This document shows positions 15,358 to 24,176 of a DNA stretch of 64,000 nucleotides, one piece after another. Below the pieces are notes generated by a model that was given only the letters and a program-made list of their open reading frames with translations, had not been told where the DNA came from and made no database searches. The translations under genes were made by a program, and so were the position numbers. Origin of the DNA: Halobaculum marinum. GTDB taxonomy: Archaea > Halobacteriota > Halobacteria > Halobacteriales > Haloferacaceae. The stretch covers positions 2,046,001-2,110,000 of the forward strand of contig NZ_CP119989.1 in NCBI RefSeq assembly GCF_029338555.1. Reading direction: 5' to 3'. Within the stretch, counting starts at the first letter, position 1, and every line of letters begins with the position of its first letter.

Positions 15358-16746
15358 ATGGACATCGCCCGCGAGGACCCCCTCGCCGCGGTCTCGCCGC
15401 TCGACGGTCGCTACGCCGGTCGCACCGCGCCGCTCGTGCCGTACGCCAGCGAGGCCGGACTGATCCGCGCCCGCGTCGAGGTCGAAGTCGAGTACCTGCT
15501 CGCGCTCGCCGACGAGCCGGGCGTCGACCTCGCGCTCGACGACGGAGAGCGCGCCGACCTCCGCGCCGTCGTCGACGACTTCTCGGCTGACGACGCGCGA
15601 CTCGTCAAGCGACTGGAGACGGAGGGCGCCGAGGGCTACTCGGCGACCAACCACGACGTGAAGGCGGTCGAGTACTTCGTGCGGACGGAGACGCCCGAGC
15701 GCCTCCACCCGTGGATCCACTTCGGGCTGACCAGCGAGGACGTGAACAACCTCGCCCACCGACTGCTCGTGAAGCCAGCCGTCGAGGAGGTGCTCGTCCC
15801 CGAACTGCGCGGCCTGCGGGACACACTCGTCGTCGAGGCACGCGAGCACCGCGACGTGCCGATGCTCGCGCGGACCCACGGCCAGCCCGCGACGCCGACG
15901 ACGTGGGGGAAGGAACTAGCCGTCTACGCCAGCCGCCTCGCGACGACGCTCGGGCGCGTCGAATCCGCCGCCGACTCGCTGTCTGGGAAGCTCGCCGGTG
16001 CCTCCGGCACCTACGCCGCCCACCGCGCCGCCTACCCCGACGTCGACTGGCGGTCGTTCTCGCGGGAGTTCGTCGGGTCGCTCGGCCTCGACCACACGCC
16101 GCTCGCGACGCAGGTGAACCCCTGTGACGACCTCGCGGTGCTGTTCAACGCGCTCCGCGGCGTCAACAACGTCCTCCTCGACCTCGACCGCGACGTGTGG
16201 CTGTACGTCTCCGACCGCTACCTCGGGCAGGAGGCGGCCGCCGGTGAGACGGGATCGTCGACGATGCCGCACAAGGTGAACCCCATCGACTTCGAGAACA
16301 GCGAGGGCAACCTCTCGAAGGCGAACTCCGACTTGACGTTCCTCGCGGACTACGTCACCACCTCGCGTCTCCAGCGGGACCTCTCGGACTCCACCGTCAA
16401 GCGGAACGTCGGCGCGGCGCTCGCGCACTGTCTCATCGGCTACTCGAAGACCGCCGCGGGGCTGGCGAAGGTCGTCCCGAACGAGCAGGTGATGCGCGAG
16501 GAGTTGGAGGAGACCCCCGAGATCATCGGCGAGGCCGTCCAGACGATCCTGCGGCGCGAGGGTGACACCGCCGCCTACGAGCGCGTGAAGGAGTTGACCC
16601 GCGGGAAGCGCGTCACTATCGAGGACTTCCGCGACTTGTTCGACGACCTCGACGTGGACGAGTCCGTCCGCGAGGAACTGCACGCGCTGACGCCCGCCGG
16701 CTACGTCGGCTACGGCGGGGACCTCGTCGACGAACTGGACGACTGA
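15358..16746 (+). CDS. purB: adenylosuccinate lyase
   Basis: 462 residues. Cleaves SAICAR to AICAR plus fumarate, and adenylosuccinate to AMP plus fumarate. Fumarase/aspartase superfamily signatures are present: SPLDGRYAGRT at the N-terminus, catalytic THGQPATPTTWG near 170, and the superfamily signature GSSTMPHKVNPIDFEN near 300. The start MDIAREDPLAAVSPLDGRY gives the normal PurB N-terminus, and the length matches the family. Divergence from the purNH gene makes the product of PurB (AICAR) the substrate of the neighbouring AICAR transformylase. Confidence 0.97.
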   Translation: MDIAREDPLAAVSPLDGRYAGRTAPLVPYASEAGLIRARVEVEVEYLLALADEPGVDLALDDGERADLRAVVDDFSADDARLVKRLETEGAEGYSATNHDVKAVEYFVRTETPERLHPWIHFGLTSEDVNNLAHRLLVKPAVEEVLVPELRGLRDTLVVEAREHRDVPMLARTHGQPATPTTWGKELAVYASRLATTLGRVESAADSLSGKLAGASGTYAAHRAAYPDVDWRSFSREFVGSLGLDHTPLATQVNPCDDLAVLFNALRGVNNVLLDLDRDVWLYVSDRYLGQEAAAGETGSSTMPHKVNPIDFENSEGNLSKANSDLTFLADYVTTSRLQRDLSDSTVKRNVGAALAHCLIGYSKTAAGLAKVVPNEQVMREELEETPEIIGEAVQTILRREGDTAAYERVKELTRGKRVTIEDFRDLFDDLDVDESVREELHALTPAGYVGYGGDLVDELDD

Positions 16747-16893
16747 CGACGACTGACGAGGAACGACCTCGCGCCCGTCCGACCCCCAGGCGGTATCGGG
16801 GGTAGTCGCGGTGTTCCGGTCGGTCGCGCCGTCGCTACGGAGCGTGACCGAACGGACAGCAGAGATCGAGAGCGACGCCGCGAGAACCGTCTT

Positions 16894-17247
16894 CTAGTAC
16901 TCTTCGTACGCGAGATTCATCAGCCACTGCGTGAACGCGTCGGAGTTGGGGTCGATCTCCTCCTCGCCGATGAACGGCGAGAGCATGTCGCCGGCCATCA
17001 ACAGCGCGAAGTCCAGGTCCTTGGCCGTCGGCGCGAGGAAGTACGTGTTGTGGCCGTTGTACACGGTGTCGTCGCGCTCGATGAGACCCAGATCCTCGAG
17101 TTTCTCGGCGATCCGGCTCCCCTTGCGCGAGGAGACGTCGAGTTCCTTCCAGAAGTCGGACTGGTGGATTCCACCGGTCTCGCGAACGAGTTCGAGACCG
17201 GCGTACTCGTCCTCCCCGAGTTCGGCTTCGGCGTCGGAGGCGCTCAT
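16894..17247 (-). CDS. small winged-helix transcriptional regulator
   Basis: 117 residues. A winged helix occupies roughly residues 14-70: LELVRETGGIHQSDFWKELD, then SSRKGSRIAEKLEDLGLIERDD, with the wing VYNGHNTYFLAP. The C-terminal 45 residues form a helical domain (LLMAGDMLSPFIGEEE...FTQWLMNLAYEEY). The pattern resembles MarR/Lrp-type helix-turn-helix proteins common in haloarchaea. No ligand-binding domain is visible, so it may act as a dimer through the C-terminal helices. I chose the ATG giving MSASDAEAELGEDEY because the upstream frame is basic. The downstream 147-nt gap to purB (convergent) shows nothing clear. Confidence 0.85.
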   Translation of the reverse strand: MSASDAEAELGEDEYAGLELVRETGGIHQSDFWKELDVSSRKGSRIAEKLEDLGLIERDDTVYNGHNTYFLAPTAKDLDFALLMAGDMLSPFIGEEEIDPNSDAFTQWLMNLAYEEY

Positions 17248-17332
17248 ACTCCCACCAACGACGTCGCCCCCGTTTACCCTTTCCCTTCCGACACGGACGC
17301 TGGCCGGTCGCCCGCCCGCCTCCCGCCCCGAG

Positions 17333-18064
17333 TCAGCCGTCGATGGTGATCGGTTCGAAGGCGGTCTCACAGGGCGGCCCGTCCGCGTGGTCGTAGCGGA
17401 TGCCCTCGTCGCCGACGCCGACGAGCGTCGAGGAGACGGTGCCGTAGCCGTTCTCGTGGAGACACACGCCGAACTCGTGGTCACCGAGCGCCGCACCCGC
17501 GCGGTCGAGCCACTGGTCGGCCGTCTCGCCCCGTTCGGGGTGGAGCACCGTGCGCAGTCGAGTCGCGTTACGCGCCTCCGCGGGACCGAGGTCGGGGTCG
17601 CGCTCGGGGCGGAAGAAGCGCCCGTCGTAGCCGAGGTTGCCGACGACGTGGACGCCGGGCAGGAACTGCGTCACGGTGAGGTAGCCGTCCCACTCCAGCA
17701 GGATGGCGTTGCGCTCGTCGGCGACGACGAGGTTGAAGCCGTCGTACTCGTACTGGCGACACGATTCCTCGACGAGCCCTGCAGCCTCGCTCGCCGAGTC
17801 GGCGTGGAGACAGTCGTCGACGAGCAGGCCGCGCGAGCGTTCGCCCGCCAGTCCCTCGACCCAACGGTTGGTGATACCGACGAACAGGCCGTCGCGGGTG
17901 ACGCCCATCCACGTGCCGCCCACCTGAGCGTCTCGCGGCGCGATGACGCCGTCGCCGCGGTCGGCAGGCGGCTCACTCGGTCGGTCGAGTGCCTCGTCAC
18001 GGTTCGCGGCCACGGCGACCGGTGCATCGTCGAACACCCGCCACGCCAGCGTCAGCGTACACAT
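17333..18064 (-). CDS. NRDE-family protein (TANGO2-like)
   Basis: 243 residues. The N-terminus MCTLTLAWRVFDDAPVAVAA runs into NRDEALDRPSEPP, the family signature, followed by GGTWMGVTRDGLFVGITNR. The NRDE/TANGO2 family has an Ntn-hydrolase-like fold with Cys2 as the likely nucleophile; eukaryotic members affect Golgi organisation and heme handling, and archaeal roles are unknown. The ATG places Cys at position 2, exactly as the fold needs, so longer forms are excluded. It lies 61 nt downstream of dapE on the same strand and could share its transcript. Confidence 0.9.
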   Translation of the reverse strand: MCTLTLAWRVFDDAPVAVAANRDEALDRPSEPPADRGDGVIAPRDAQVGGTWMGVTRDGLFVGITNRWVEGLAGERSRGLLVDDCLHADSASEAAGLVEESCRQYEYDGFNLVVADERNAILLEWDGYLTVTQFLPGVHVVGNLGYDGRFFRPERDPDLGPAEARNATRLRTVLHPERGETADQWLDRAGAALGDHEFGVCLHENGYGTVSSTLVGVGDEGIRYDHADGPPCETAFEPITIDG

Positions 18065-18125
18065 GTCTCTCGATACACCACCGGGACAGAAAGCGACGAC
18101 GGTCGTCACACCCCGGTGACAGGCG

Positions 18126-19343
18126 TCACCCGACCAGCGTCGCCACCGCTCGCCGAACCGTCTCGGCGGCGTCGCGTACGCGGTCGACGCGAACGTACTC
18201 GCGCTCGCTGTGGGCGACGGCACCGACCTCGTCCGCGAGGTGGCCGGGACCGAACACGACCGTCGGCGCGGGCGAGAAGTACGACGCCTCCGTCGCCGCG
18301 CCGAACGGGCGAACCTCGCCGTCCCCGTCGCCACCGACCCCACGGGCCGCATCCGCCACCGCAGTCACCAGCGGATGGTCGGGGTCGGTGTCGAACGCCT
18401 CCAAGAACGGCGTCGGGCGCTCGGTGAGCGCGAAGTCGACGCCCACGTCGTCGGACACCGCGTCGCGGACCGCGGTTTCCAGCGACGACCGGAATCCCTC
18501 TGCGGTCTCCGGCGGCACGGAGCGGCGGTCGAGGGTCACCGTCGCGGCGGCGGGTACCTGGTTCGTCGCCTCTCCCCCCGCGACACCCGTGGGGACGAGC
18601 GTCGGCCCGCCGAGCATCGGGTGGGCCTCGGCGCCGTCGTCGAACGTGCGGACCGCCGCGAGCGCGTCTTCCAGCGCGGCGACGGCGTTGACTCCCGACG
18701 CCGGTTCGGCGGCGTGGGCCGCCGACCCCGCGAGCGTCAGGGTGCCTTCGAACCGCCCGCGTGCGGCGACGCACACGTCGCAGTCGGTCGGTTCGCCCAC
18801 GAGGTACAGGTCCCCGTCGACCGGGTCGACCGGGCCGTCGGGGTGGTCGTCGTCGCGCCCGCGGACGAGCGCGTCCGCCCCCGTCGACAGCGTCTCCTCG
18901 TCGGGAGTCACCGCGAGCGTCACACGCCCAGCGTCGGGATCGACGCTGAGGAACCCAGCCAGCAGGGCCGCGAGCGGTCCCTTCGCGTCGCACGACCCCC
19001 GTCCCCGGAACACCTCGCGGCCCGCCTCGTCGGTGTCGCGCTCGAAGTCGACGTGCGGCGGGACGGTGTCGATGTGGGTGTTGAGCACGAGATGTGGGCC
19101 GTCCGTGGCCGCATCAGGATCTGACGCGGACCGCGTCGCGCGGACGTTGCCCGCCGCGTCGACCCACGGGTCGACTCCGTGGTCGGCGAGCGTGTCGACG
19201 AGGAACTCTCGCATGGCGTCGGGCGACTCGTGTGACTGGATCTGGACCGCCTCCACGAGGAACGCGACCGGGTCGAACGACTCGTCGGTCGCGTCGGCCG
19301 CGTCAGCGTCCTCGGTGTCGGCGGCATCGGGTGCGTCGCTCAT
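18126..19343 (-). CDS. dapE: succinyl-diaminopimelate desuccinylase (M20 peptidase family)
   Basis: 405 residues. Hydrolyses N-succinyl-L,L-diaminopimelate to succinate and L,L-DAP. M20 zinc-binding blocks: LVLNTHIDTVPP near residue 80, RGRGSCDAKGPLAALL, and VTPDEETLSTGADAL with the catalytic Glu; C-terminal FGAATEASYFSPAPTVVFGPG. The N-terminal ~20 residues are an acidic Asp/Ala stretch. The ATG overlaps the dapF stop by 4 nt (ATGA). It is the last gene of the lysine operon. M20 enzymes are also annotated as ArgE or carboxypeptidase; the operon context decides for DapE. Confidence 0.92.
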   Translation of the reverse strand: MSDAPDAADTEDADAADATDESFDPVAFLVEAVQIQSHESPDAMREFLVDTLADHGVDPWVDAAGNVRATRSASDPDAATDGPHLVLNTHIDTVPPHVDFERDTDEAGREVFRGRGSCDAKGPLAALLAGFLSVDPDAGRVTLAVTPDEETLSTGADALVRGRDDDHPDGPVDPVDGDLYLVGEPTDCDVCVAARGRFEGTLTLAGSAAHAAEPASGVNAVAALEDALAAVRTFDDGAEAHPMLGGPTLVPTGVAGGEATNQVPAAATVTLDRRSVPPETAEGFRSSLETAVRDAVSDDVGVDFALTERPTPFLEAFDTDPDHPLVTAVADAARGVGGDGDGEVRPFGAATEASYFSPAPTVVFGPGHLADEVGAVAHSEREYVRVDRVRDAAETVRRAVATLVG

Positions 19344-20275
19344 CGTTCGCCCTCCGGAACCGGCAAGTCGACGGTGAACTCCCGCGCAGCGGGTCCGGTG
19401 AGCGTCGCTGGGCCGTCGTCGGGGACCGTAATCTGGAGCGTGCCGCCGGGTGGCGACACCGCCAGCGCCTCGCGGTCGGTGGACCCGAGTCGCCGAGCGA
19501 CCGCCCCGACCGCGACCGCGCCGGTTCCACACGCGAGCGTCTCTCCCTCGACGCCGCGCTCGAAGGTGCGCTGGTCGAACGTCCCGTCGCCGGTGTCGGC
19601 GGCGAGCGTCACGTTCGCGCCCTCGGGGAACACCGCTGCGTGGCGAACAGGCGGTGCGACCGCGTCGAGGTCGACCGCGTCCACGTCGTCGACGAACGCG
19701 ACGGCGTGTGGCACACCGGTGTCGACTACCGACACCGTCAGCCCCTCCACGACCGTCTCGATTAGCGGCTCCTCGCGGTCGGCGGCCAGCGGCACGTCTG
19801 CCGGCGCGAACGACGGGCGGCCCATCTCCACCTCGACGGTCACCTCGTCAGAAGCGTCGTCGTCGCCGGCGGTGACGGTCGCGCGTCGCACGCCCGCGGG
19901 CGTGTCGAGGTCGACGACGTTCGCGCCGGTGCGCTCCCGGACCCACGCCGCCGCACAGCGGGCGCCGTTGCCGCACATCTCGGCGATGGAGGCGTCCGGT
20001 TGGACGAGCGTCATCGTCGCCCGTGCGACGCCCTCCTCCTTGCCTCCGTCGCCACCGTCGTCGGTGATGTCCATGAACAGTACGCCGTCGGCACCGGTCC
20101 GGTCGTCCCCCTCGACGCCTGTCTCGCGGTCGCAGTGGTGGACCGCGAACGCGCCGCGGTCTGGCACGCCCGCGGCGTCTGCGGCGTCGACGACGAGGAA
20201 GTCGTTGCCCGTGCCGTGGTACTTCACCGCCGGGACGGTGTGTACGTCGGCATCGGTATCGGCGGCGTCGCTCAC
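19340..20275 (-). CDS. dapF: diaminopimelate epimerase
   Basis: 311 residues, GTG start overlapping the lysA stop (GTGA). Converts L,L-DAP to meso-DAP. Both catalytic cysteine motifs are present: MCGNGARCAA near residue 100 and LACGTGAVAVGA near 250. The substrate block YHGTGNDFLVVD is at the N-terminus, and the pairing of two homologous halves is clear. An acidic insertion (DITDDGGDGGKEEG) lies between strands. Haloarchaea have no peptidoglycan, so meso-DAP here is a lysine precursor only. It is translationally coupled to lysA before it and dapE after it. Confidence 0.96.
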   Translation of the reverse strand: MSDAADTDADVHTVPAVKYHGTGNDFLVVDAADAAGVPDRGAFAVHHCDRETGVEGDDRTGADGVLFMDITDDGGDGGKEEGVARATMTLVQPDASIAEMCGNGARCAAAWVRERTGANVVDLDTPAGVRRATVTAGDDDASDEVTVEVEMGRPSFAPADVPLAADREEPLIETVVEGLTVSVVDTGVPHAVAFVDDVDAVDLDAVAPPVRHAAVFPEGANVTLAADTGDGTFDQRTFERGVEGETLACGTGAVAVGAVARRLGSTDREALAVSPPGGTLQITVPDDGPATLTGPAAREFTVDLPVPEGER

Positions 20276-21546
20276 TCCGAGCCACCTCCCCGTTCCAACC
20301 GCGTCACGCCGTCGAGCGTCTCGCGCTCGCGGAGCACGTCGCCGTCGAGGGTGACCTCCGCGGGTCGCGGCCGGGAGTTGTACGTCGACGCCATCTCGTA
20401 GCCGTAGGCGCCGGCGTTGCCGACCGCGAGCAGGTCTCCCCGCTCCGGCACCGACAGCTCTCGTCCGTCGCAGAAGGTGTCGCCCGTCTCGCAGATCGGA
20501 CCGGCGACCGTGACCGGTCCGCGCCCCCGCCCGCCGTCGGTGTCTGCGTCGAGGTTCCGGATGGCGTGGTACGCGTCGTACATCGCCGGGCGCAGGAGGT
20601 CCGTCATCCCGGCGTCGACGCCCGCGACGGTCGTGTCGGGCGTCGGCTTCACCGTGTTCACCGCGGTCAGCAGGACGCCCGCGTCTGCGACGACGTAGCG
20701 GCCCGGTTCGACCGCGAGCGCGGCGTCAACGTCGCCGAGCGCCTCACGGGTCGCGGCTGCGACCGCGTCGAGGTCGAGCGGTGGGTCGTCCTCGTGGTAC
20801 GGCACGCCGAAGCCGCCGCCCACGTCGACGTACTCCAGGTCGCCGACCTCGCGAGCGAGGTCGCCCATCCGCGCGACCAACTCCCGGTGGGCCGCGAGGT
20901 CGTCTTCGCCGTGGATACCCGACCCGGCGTGGGCGTGGACGCCGACGACCTCGAAGTCGTCGCGCGCGTCGGCAACTACGTCGGCGGCGCGGTCGTACGG
21001 CACGCCGAACTTCGCGGCGGCGCCCGTGCGCACCTTCTCGTGGTGGCCGGCGCCGATGCCGGGGTTGACGCGGACGCAGACGCGTCCGTCGAAGCCGCGC
21101 TCGGCGAGGCGGTCGAGCGTGTCGCGCGCGCCGACGGTGATCGTCAGTTCGGGGTGGGCAGTCCACCACTCGACGACGAGGTCGAGGTCGCGAGCGGGCG
21201 GGTTGACCGCCGTGTAGTGGAGTCGCTCGCCGGCGAATCCGGCGTCGAGCGCCCGTCGGACCTCGCCGGCGGAGGCACACTCGGCGTCGATTCCCGACTC
21301 GCGGACCGTCTCCAGCACCGCCCGACCGGTGTGGGCCTTCACCGCGTATCGGATCTCGGCGTCGGGGAAGGCGTCGCGGAGGCGCACGCAGTTCTGTGCG
21401 ACCCGGTCGAGGTCGGTGACGTACAGTGGCGTTCCGTGGTCGGCCGCGAGGTCGCGCAGGCGGTCGGCGTCCCAGTCGGCGAGGCGACGCACGGCGGGGC
21501 CGCCCGAGGCCTCCTCGGTCGCGGGGTCCGTCGCGTCCGCGCTCAT
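20272..21546 (-). CDS. lysA: diaminopimelate decarboxylase
   Basis: 424 residues. PLP-dependent alanine-racemase-fold decarboxylase making L-lysine from meso-DAP. PLP lysine in IRYAVKAHTGRAVLE near residue 68, the glycine-rich phosphate loop GGGFGVPYHEDDPP, and the active-site Cys block GPICETGDTFC near 345. It sits between dapD and dapF and overlaps both by 4 nt, so the final enzyme of the pathway is encoded in the middle of the operon. The N-terminus carries an acidic leader (MSADATDPATEEASGG) typical of this organism. Confidence 0.96.
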   Translation of the reverse strand: MSADATDPATEEASGGPAVRRLADWDADRLRDLAADHGTPLYVTDLDRVAQNCVRLRDAFPDAEIRYAVKAHTGRAVLETVRESGIDAECASAGEVRRALDAGFAGERLHYTAVNPPARDLDLVVEWWTAHPELTITVGARDTLDRLAERGFDGRVCVRVNPGIGAGHHEKVRTGAAAKFGVPYDRAADVVADARDDFEVVGVHAHAGSGIHGEDDLAAHRELVARMGDLAREVGDLEYVDVGGGFGVPYHEDDPPLDLDAVAAATREALGDVDAALAVEPGRYVVADAGVLLTAVNTVKPTPDTTVAGVDAGMTDLLRPAMYDAYHAIRNLDADTDGGRGRGPVTVAGPICETGDTFCDGRELSVPERGDLLAVGNAGAYGYEMASTYNSRPRPAEVTLDGDVLRERETLDGVTRLERGGGSE

Positions 21547-22388
21547 TCGCGCAGCGCGTCCTCCCGCTGCGTCGCCTCCAGCGTCTCCGTCTCTACGTCG
21601 GTCGCGACGACTGCCGGCTTGTACGCGCCGCCGTCGAACAGGTCGTGGTCGCTCACGCTCGACTCGACGAACCGCGTGAACGCGCGGCGGTTCTCGGGGA
21701 GGTGACCGTACACGACTTCCTCCTCGACGAGGTCGTACACCGGGATCCGCGGGGTGAGCAGCGTGTTCTCGCCCACGATGGAGTTCTCGCCGACGCGGAA
21801 GCCGGAGGTGACGCGACAGCCGGCGCCCAGCGAGACGCCGTCCTCGACGATGACGGGTGCGTCCTCGACCGGTTCGAGCACGCCGCCGATCAGCGTGTTC
21901 GCCCCCAGCTTCACGTTCTCGCCCAGTTGCGCACAGGAGCCGACTGTGTCACAGGAGTCGACGAGCGTGCCGTCGCCAACGTACGCACCGATGTTGACGA
22001 ACGACGGGCTCATCATGATCGTGTCGTCGCCGAGGTGAGCGCCGCGGCGGAGCACGGTGCCGTCGGGCGTGTTGCGCGCACCGCGCGCTTCGAGGTCCTC
22101 GGTCTCGCGCAACGGGAGCACGTCGTAGTAGCCGACGCCACCGTACTCGCGGCGCTCGGTCTCGCGGAGGCCGAAGTTGAGGAGCACGCCGCGCTTGACC
22201 CACTCGTTGGCCTCCCACGAGTCGACGCCGTCGCCGGTCTTGCGGGCGGCGCGGACCTCGCCCGCCTCCAGGGCGTCGAGGAACTCGTCGAGGGTGCGTC
22301 GGTCGTCGGCGTTCGCGTCGGTCGCGGTGAGGCCGTCGTCGTAGCGGTTCCACAGGTCGTCGATGTCGGATTCCAGTGTCGTCGTCAT
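21543..22388 (-). CDS. dapD: tetrahydrodipicolinate N-succinyltransferase
   Basis: 281 residues. Transfers succinyl from succinyl-CoA to L-2-amino-6-oxopimelate. The left-handed parallel beta-helix is visible as hexapeptide repeats from about residue 105 to 210 (GAHLGDDTIMMSPSFVNIGA, GDGTLVDSCDTVGSCAQLGE, then GANTLIGG and GVSLGAGC). The N-terminal helical domain begins MTTTLESDIDDLWNRYD. This start is preferred because its ATG overlaps the dapB stop by 4 nt (ATGA). Its presence shows that the organism uses the succinylase branch rather than the LL-DAP aminotransferase (DapL) shortcut. Confidence 0.95.
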   Translation of the reverse strand: MTTTLESDIDDLWNRYDDGLTATDANADDRRTLDEFLDALEAGEVRAARKTGDGVDSWEANEWVKRGVLLNFGLRETERREYGGVGYYDVLPLRETEDLEARGARNTPDGTVLRRGAHLGDDTIMMSPSFVNIGAYVGDGTLVDSCDTVGSCAQLGENVKLGANTLIGGVLEPVEDAPVIVEDGVSLGAGCRVTSGFRVGENSIVGENTLLTPRIPVYDLVEEEVVYGHLPENRRAFTRFVESSVSDHDLFDGGAYKPAVVATDVETETLEATQREDALRE

Positions 22389-23149
22389 TCGAGTACCTCC
22401 GTGAAGTCGTAGGCGCCGGCGTCGCGGCCGGCGAGCCACGCGGCGGCGTCGAGCGCGCCGGCGGCGAACACGCGCCGAGAGCCGGCGCGGTGCGTCAGTT
22501 CGAGCACGTTCTCGTCGCCCGCGAGCAACACCTCGTGCTCGCCCGCGATGTCGCCCGCACGGCGGGCGTGGACGCCGATCTCACCATCGGTGCGAGGGGA
22601 ATCGCCTTCCCGCCCGTGGACTCGCTCGTCCAATTCCGGGCGCGCCGCCTCGATGTCGTCCAGCAGGGTGAGCGCGGTGCCGCTCGGGGCGTCGACCTTC
22701 GCGTTGTGGTGCGTCTCGGTGACCTCCACGTCGTAGCCGGGGAGCGCCGCCGCCGCCTCCGACACCGCTCGGCGGAGCGCGGCGACCCCACGCGAGAAAT
22801 TCGACGCGCGGAGGACGGGAACGGTCCTTGCGGCGTCGGCGAGCGCGGCCTCCTGTTCGTCGTCGAAGCCGGTCGTCCCGACGACGCAGGCGACGCCCGC
22901 CTCGGCGGCCGCGGCGACGTACTCCACGCTGGAGTCGGGGCCGGTGAAATCGACGAGCACGTCCGGGTCGCTGTCGGCCAGCAGTGCCGGCAGGTTCGTG
23001 GCGTCGTCGACCGCGACGCCTTCGACGGGGTCGACGGGCGAGCGGTTCACCGCGAGTGCGACGTCGCAGTCGTCGCGGTCGTTGGCGGCGGCGATCACCT
23101 CCCGGCCCATCCGACCGTCGGCGCCTGTCACGGCGATTCGGGCCGGCAC
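22385..23149 (-). CDS. dapB: 4-hydroxy-tetrahydrodipicolinate reductase
   Basis: 254 residues, GTG start. NAD(P)H-dependent reduction in lysine synthesis. The N-terminal Rossmann motif is VTGADGRMGREV (G-x-x-G-x-x-G), followed by DFTGPDSSVEY, VVGTTGFDDEQ and the substrate/catalytic block VEVTETHHNAKVDAPSGTAL (the His-His-x-x-K-x-D-x-P-S-G-T-A-L signature). The length is normal. It starts 1 nt after the dapA stop and overlaps dapD by 4 nt. Confidence 0.97.
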   Translation of the reverse strand: MPARIAVTGADGRMGREVIAAANDRDDCDVALAVNRSPVDPVEGVAVDDATNLPALLADSDPDVLVDFTGPDSSVEYVAAAAEAGVACVVGTTGFDDEQEAALADAARTVPVLRASNFSRGVAALRRAVSEAAAALPGYDVEVTETHHNAKVDAPSGTALTLLDDIEAARPELDERVHGREGDSPRTDGEIGVHARRAGDIAGEHEVLLAGDENVLELTHRAGSRRVFAAGALDAAAWLAGRDAGAYDFTEVLE

Positions 23150-23150
23150 G

Positions 23151-24062
23151 TCAGGCCTCCGTCGCTGTCGCGTCGGCGTCCTCCAACTCGGCGAGCAGTT
23201 CCGTGAGCACGCGCAGCGTCTCGTCGCTCCCGCGCGTCAGCGGCGGACGCATCTCGGCGGGGCCGTAGCCGCGGATGGCCATCGCCTCCTTCACCGGGAT
23301 GGGGTTCGTCTCGCGGAACAGCGCCCGCGTCAGCGGGCCGAGGTCGTGGTGGATCGCACGGGCCGTCTCGAAGTCCTCCTCCAACGCGGCGTGGACGAGT
23401 CGGCTCGTGCGCTCGGGTTCGACGTTCGCGACGACCGAGATGGTGCCCGTCGCGCCCATCGACATCACGGGCAGCGTCATGCCGTCGTCACCCGAGAGCA
23501 CGTCGAACGTCTCCTCGCGGGTGCGCTCGATGATCTCCGAGATCTGGTTCGCGTCGCCGGAGGCCGCCTTGTACCCCTGGATGTTCTCGTGGCCCGCGAG
23601 GTCGACGATGGTGTCGACGTCGAGGTTCGAGCCGGTCCGACTCGGGACGTTGTACACGATCTGCGGGATGTCGACGGCGTCCGCGATGGTCGCGTAGTGC
23701 TCGTACTGGCCGGCGGGCACGGGCTTGTTGTAGTACGGCGAGATGAGCAGGGCCGCGTCGGCGCCGGCGTCGGCGGCGCGCTCGGTGAGGTCCAGCGCCT
23801 CACGCGTCGAGTTCGAACCGGTGCCGGCGATGACGGGCACGTCGACGGCGTCGACGACCGTCTCGACGACCTCGGCGTGTTCGTCGTGCGTCAGGGTGGC
23901 CGCCTCGCCGGTCGAACCGACCGGGACGAGGCCGTCGACGCCCGCGTCGGCGAGGCGTCGCGCGTCGGCTGCGAGCTGTTCGTGGTCGACCGCGTCGGTG
24001 CCGTCGGTGAACGGTGTCGTCATCGCCGGGTAGACGCCGGCGAAGGTGTCGTGGTGGATCAT
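23151..24062 (-). CDS. dapA: 4-hydroxy-tetrahydrodipicolinate synthase
   Basis: 303 residues. Condenses pyruvate with aspartate semialdehyde, the committed step of lysine synthesis. TIM-barrel DapA/NAL signatures: FAGVYPAMTTPFTDG at the N-terminus, GSTGEAATLTHDEHAEV, catalytic Tyr in LLISPYYNKPVPAGQYEHY and Schiff-base Lys in IQGYKAASGD near 166. First enzyme gene of a six-gene operon (dapA-B-D-lysA-F-E). Upstream is a ~200-nt leader from the likely TATA box, with a 28-codon ORF, so expression may respond to translation of that leader. A dedicated dapC aminotransferase is not in the cluster; ArgD-type enzymes often fill that step. Confidence 0.96.
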   Translation of the reverse strand: MIHHDTFAGVYPAMTTPFTDGTDAVDHEQLAADARRLADAGVDGLVPVGSTGEAATLTHDEHAEVVETVVDAVDVPVIAGTGSNSTREALDLTERAADAGADAALLISPYYNKPVPAGQYEHYATIADAVDIPQIVYNVPSRTGSNLDVDTIVDLAGHENIQGYKAASGDANQISEIIERTREETFDVLSGDDGMTLPVMSMGATGTISVVANVEPERTSRLVHAALEEDFETARAIHHDLGPLTRALFRETNPIPVKEAMAIRGYGPAEMRPPLTRGSDETLRVLTELLAELEDADATATEA

Positions 24063-24176
24063 GGCTGTCGTGTGTGGTGTGGTTCGCTTGGTGTCGGATT
24101 CGGGTGTGCTGTAGACGAGCGGACCGCAGACCGGAACTCACCCCCGACCGGACGCTACGCCTGGCCGAGGACGATC

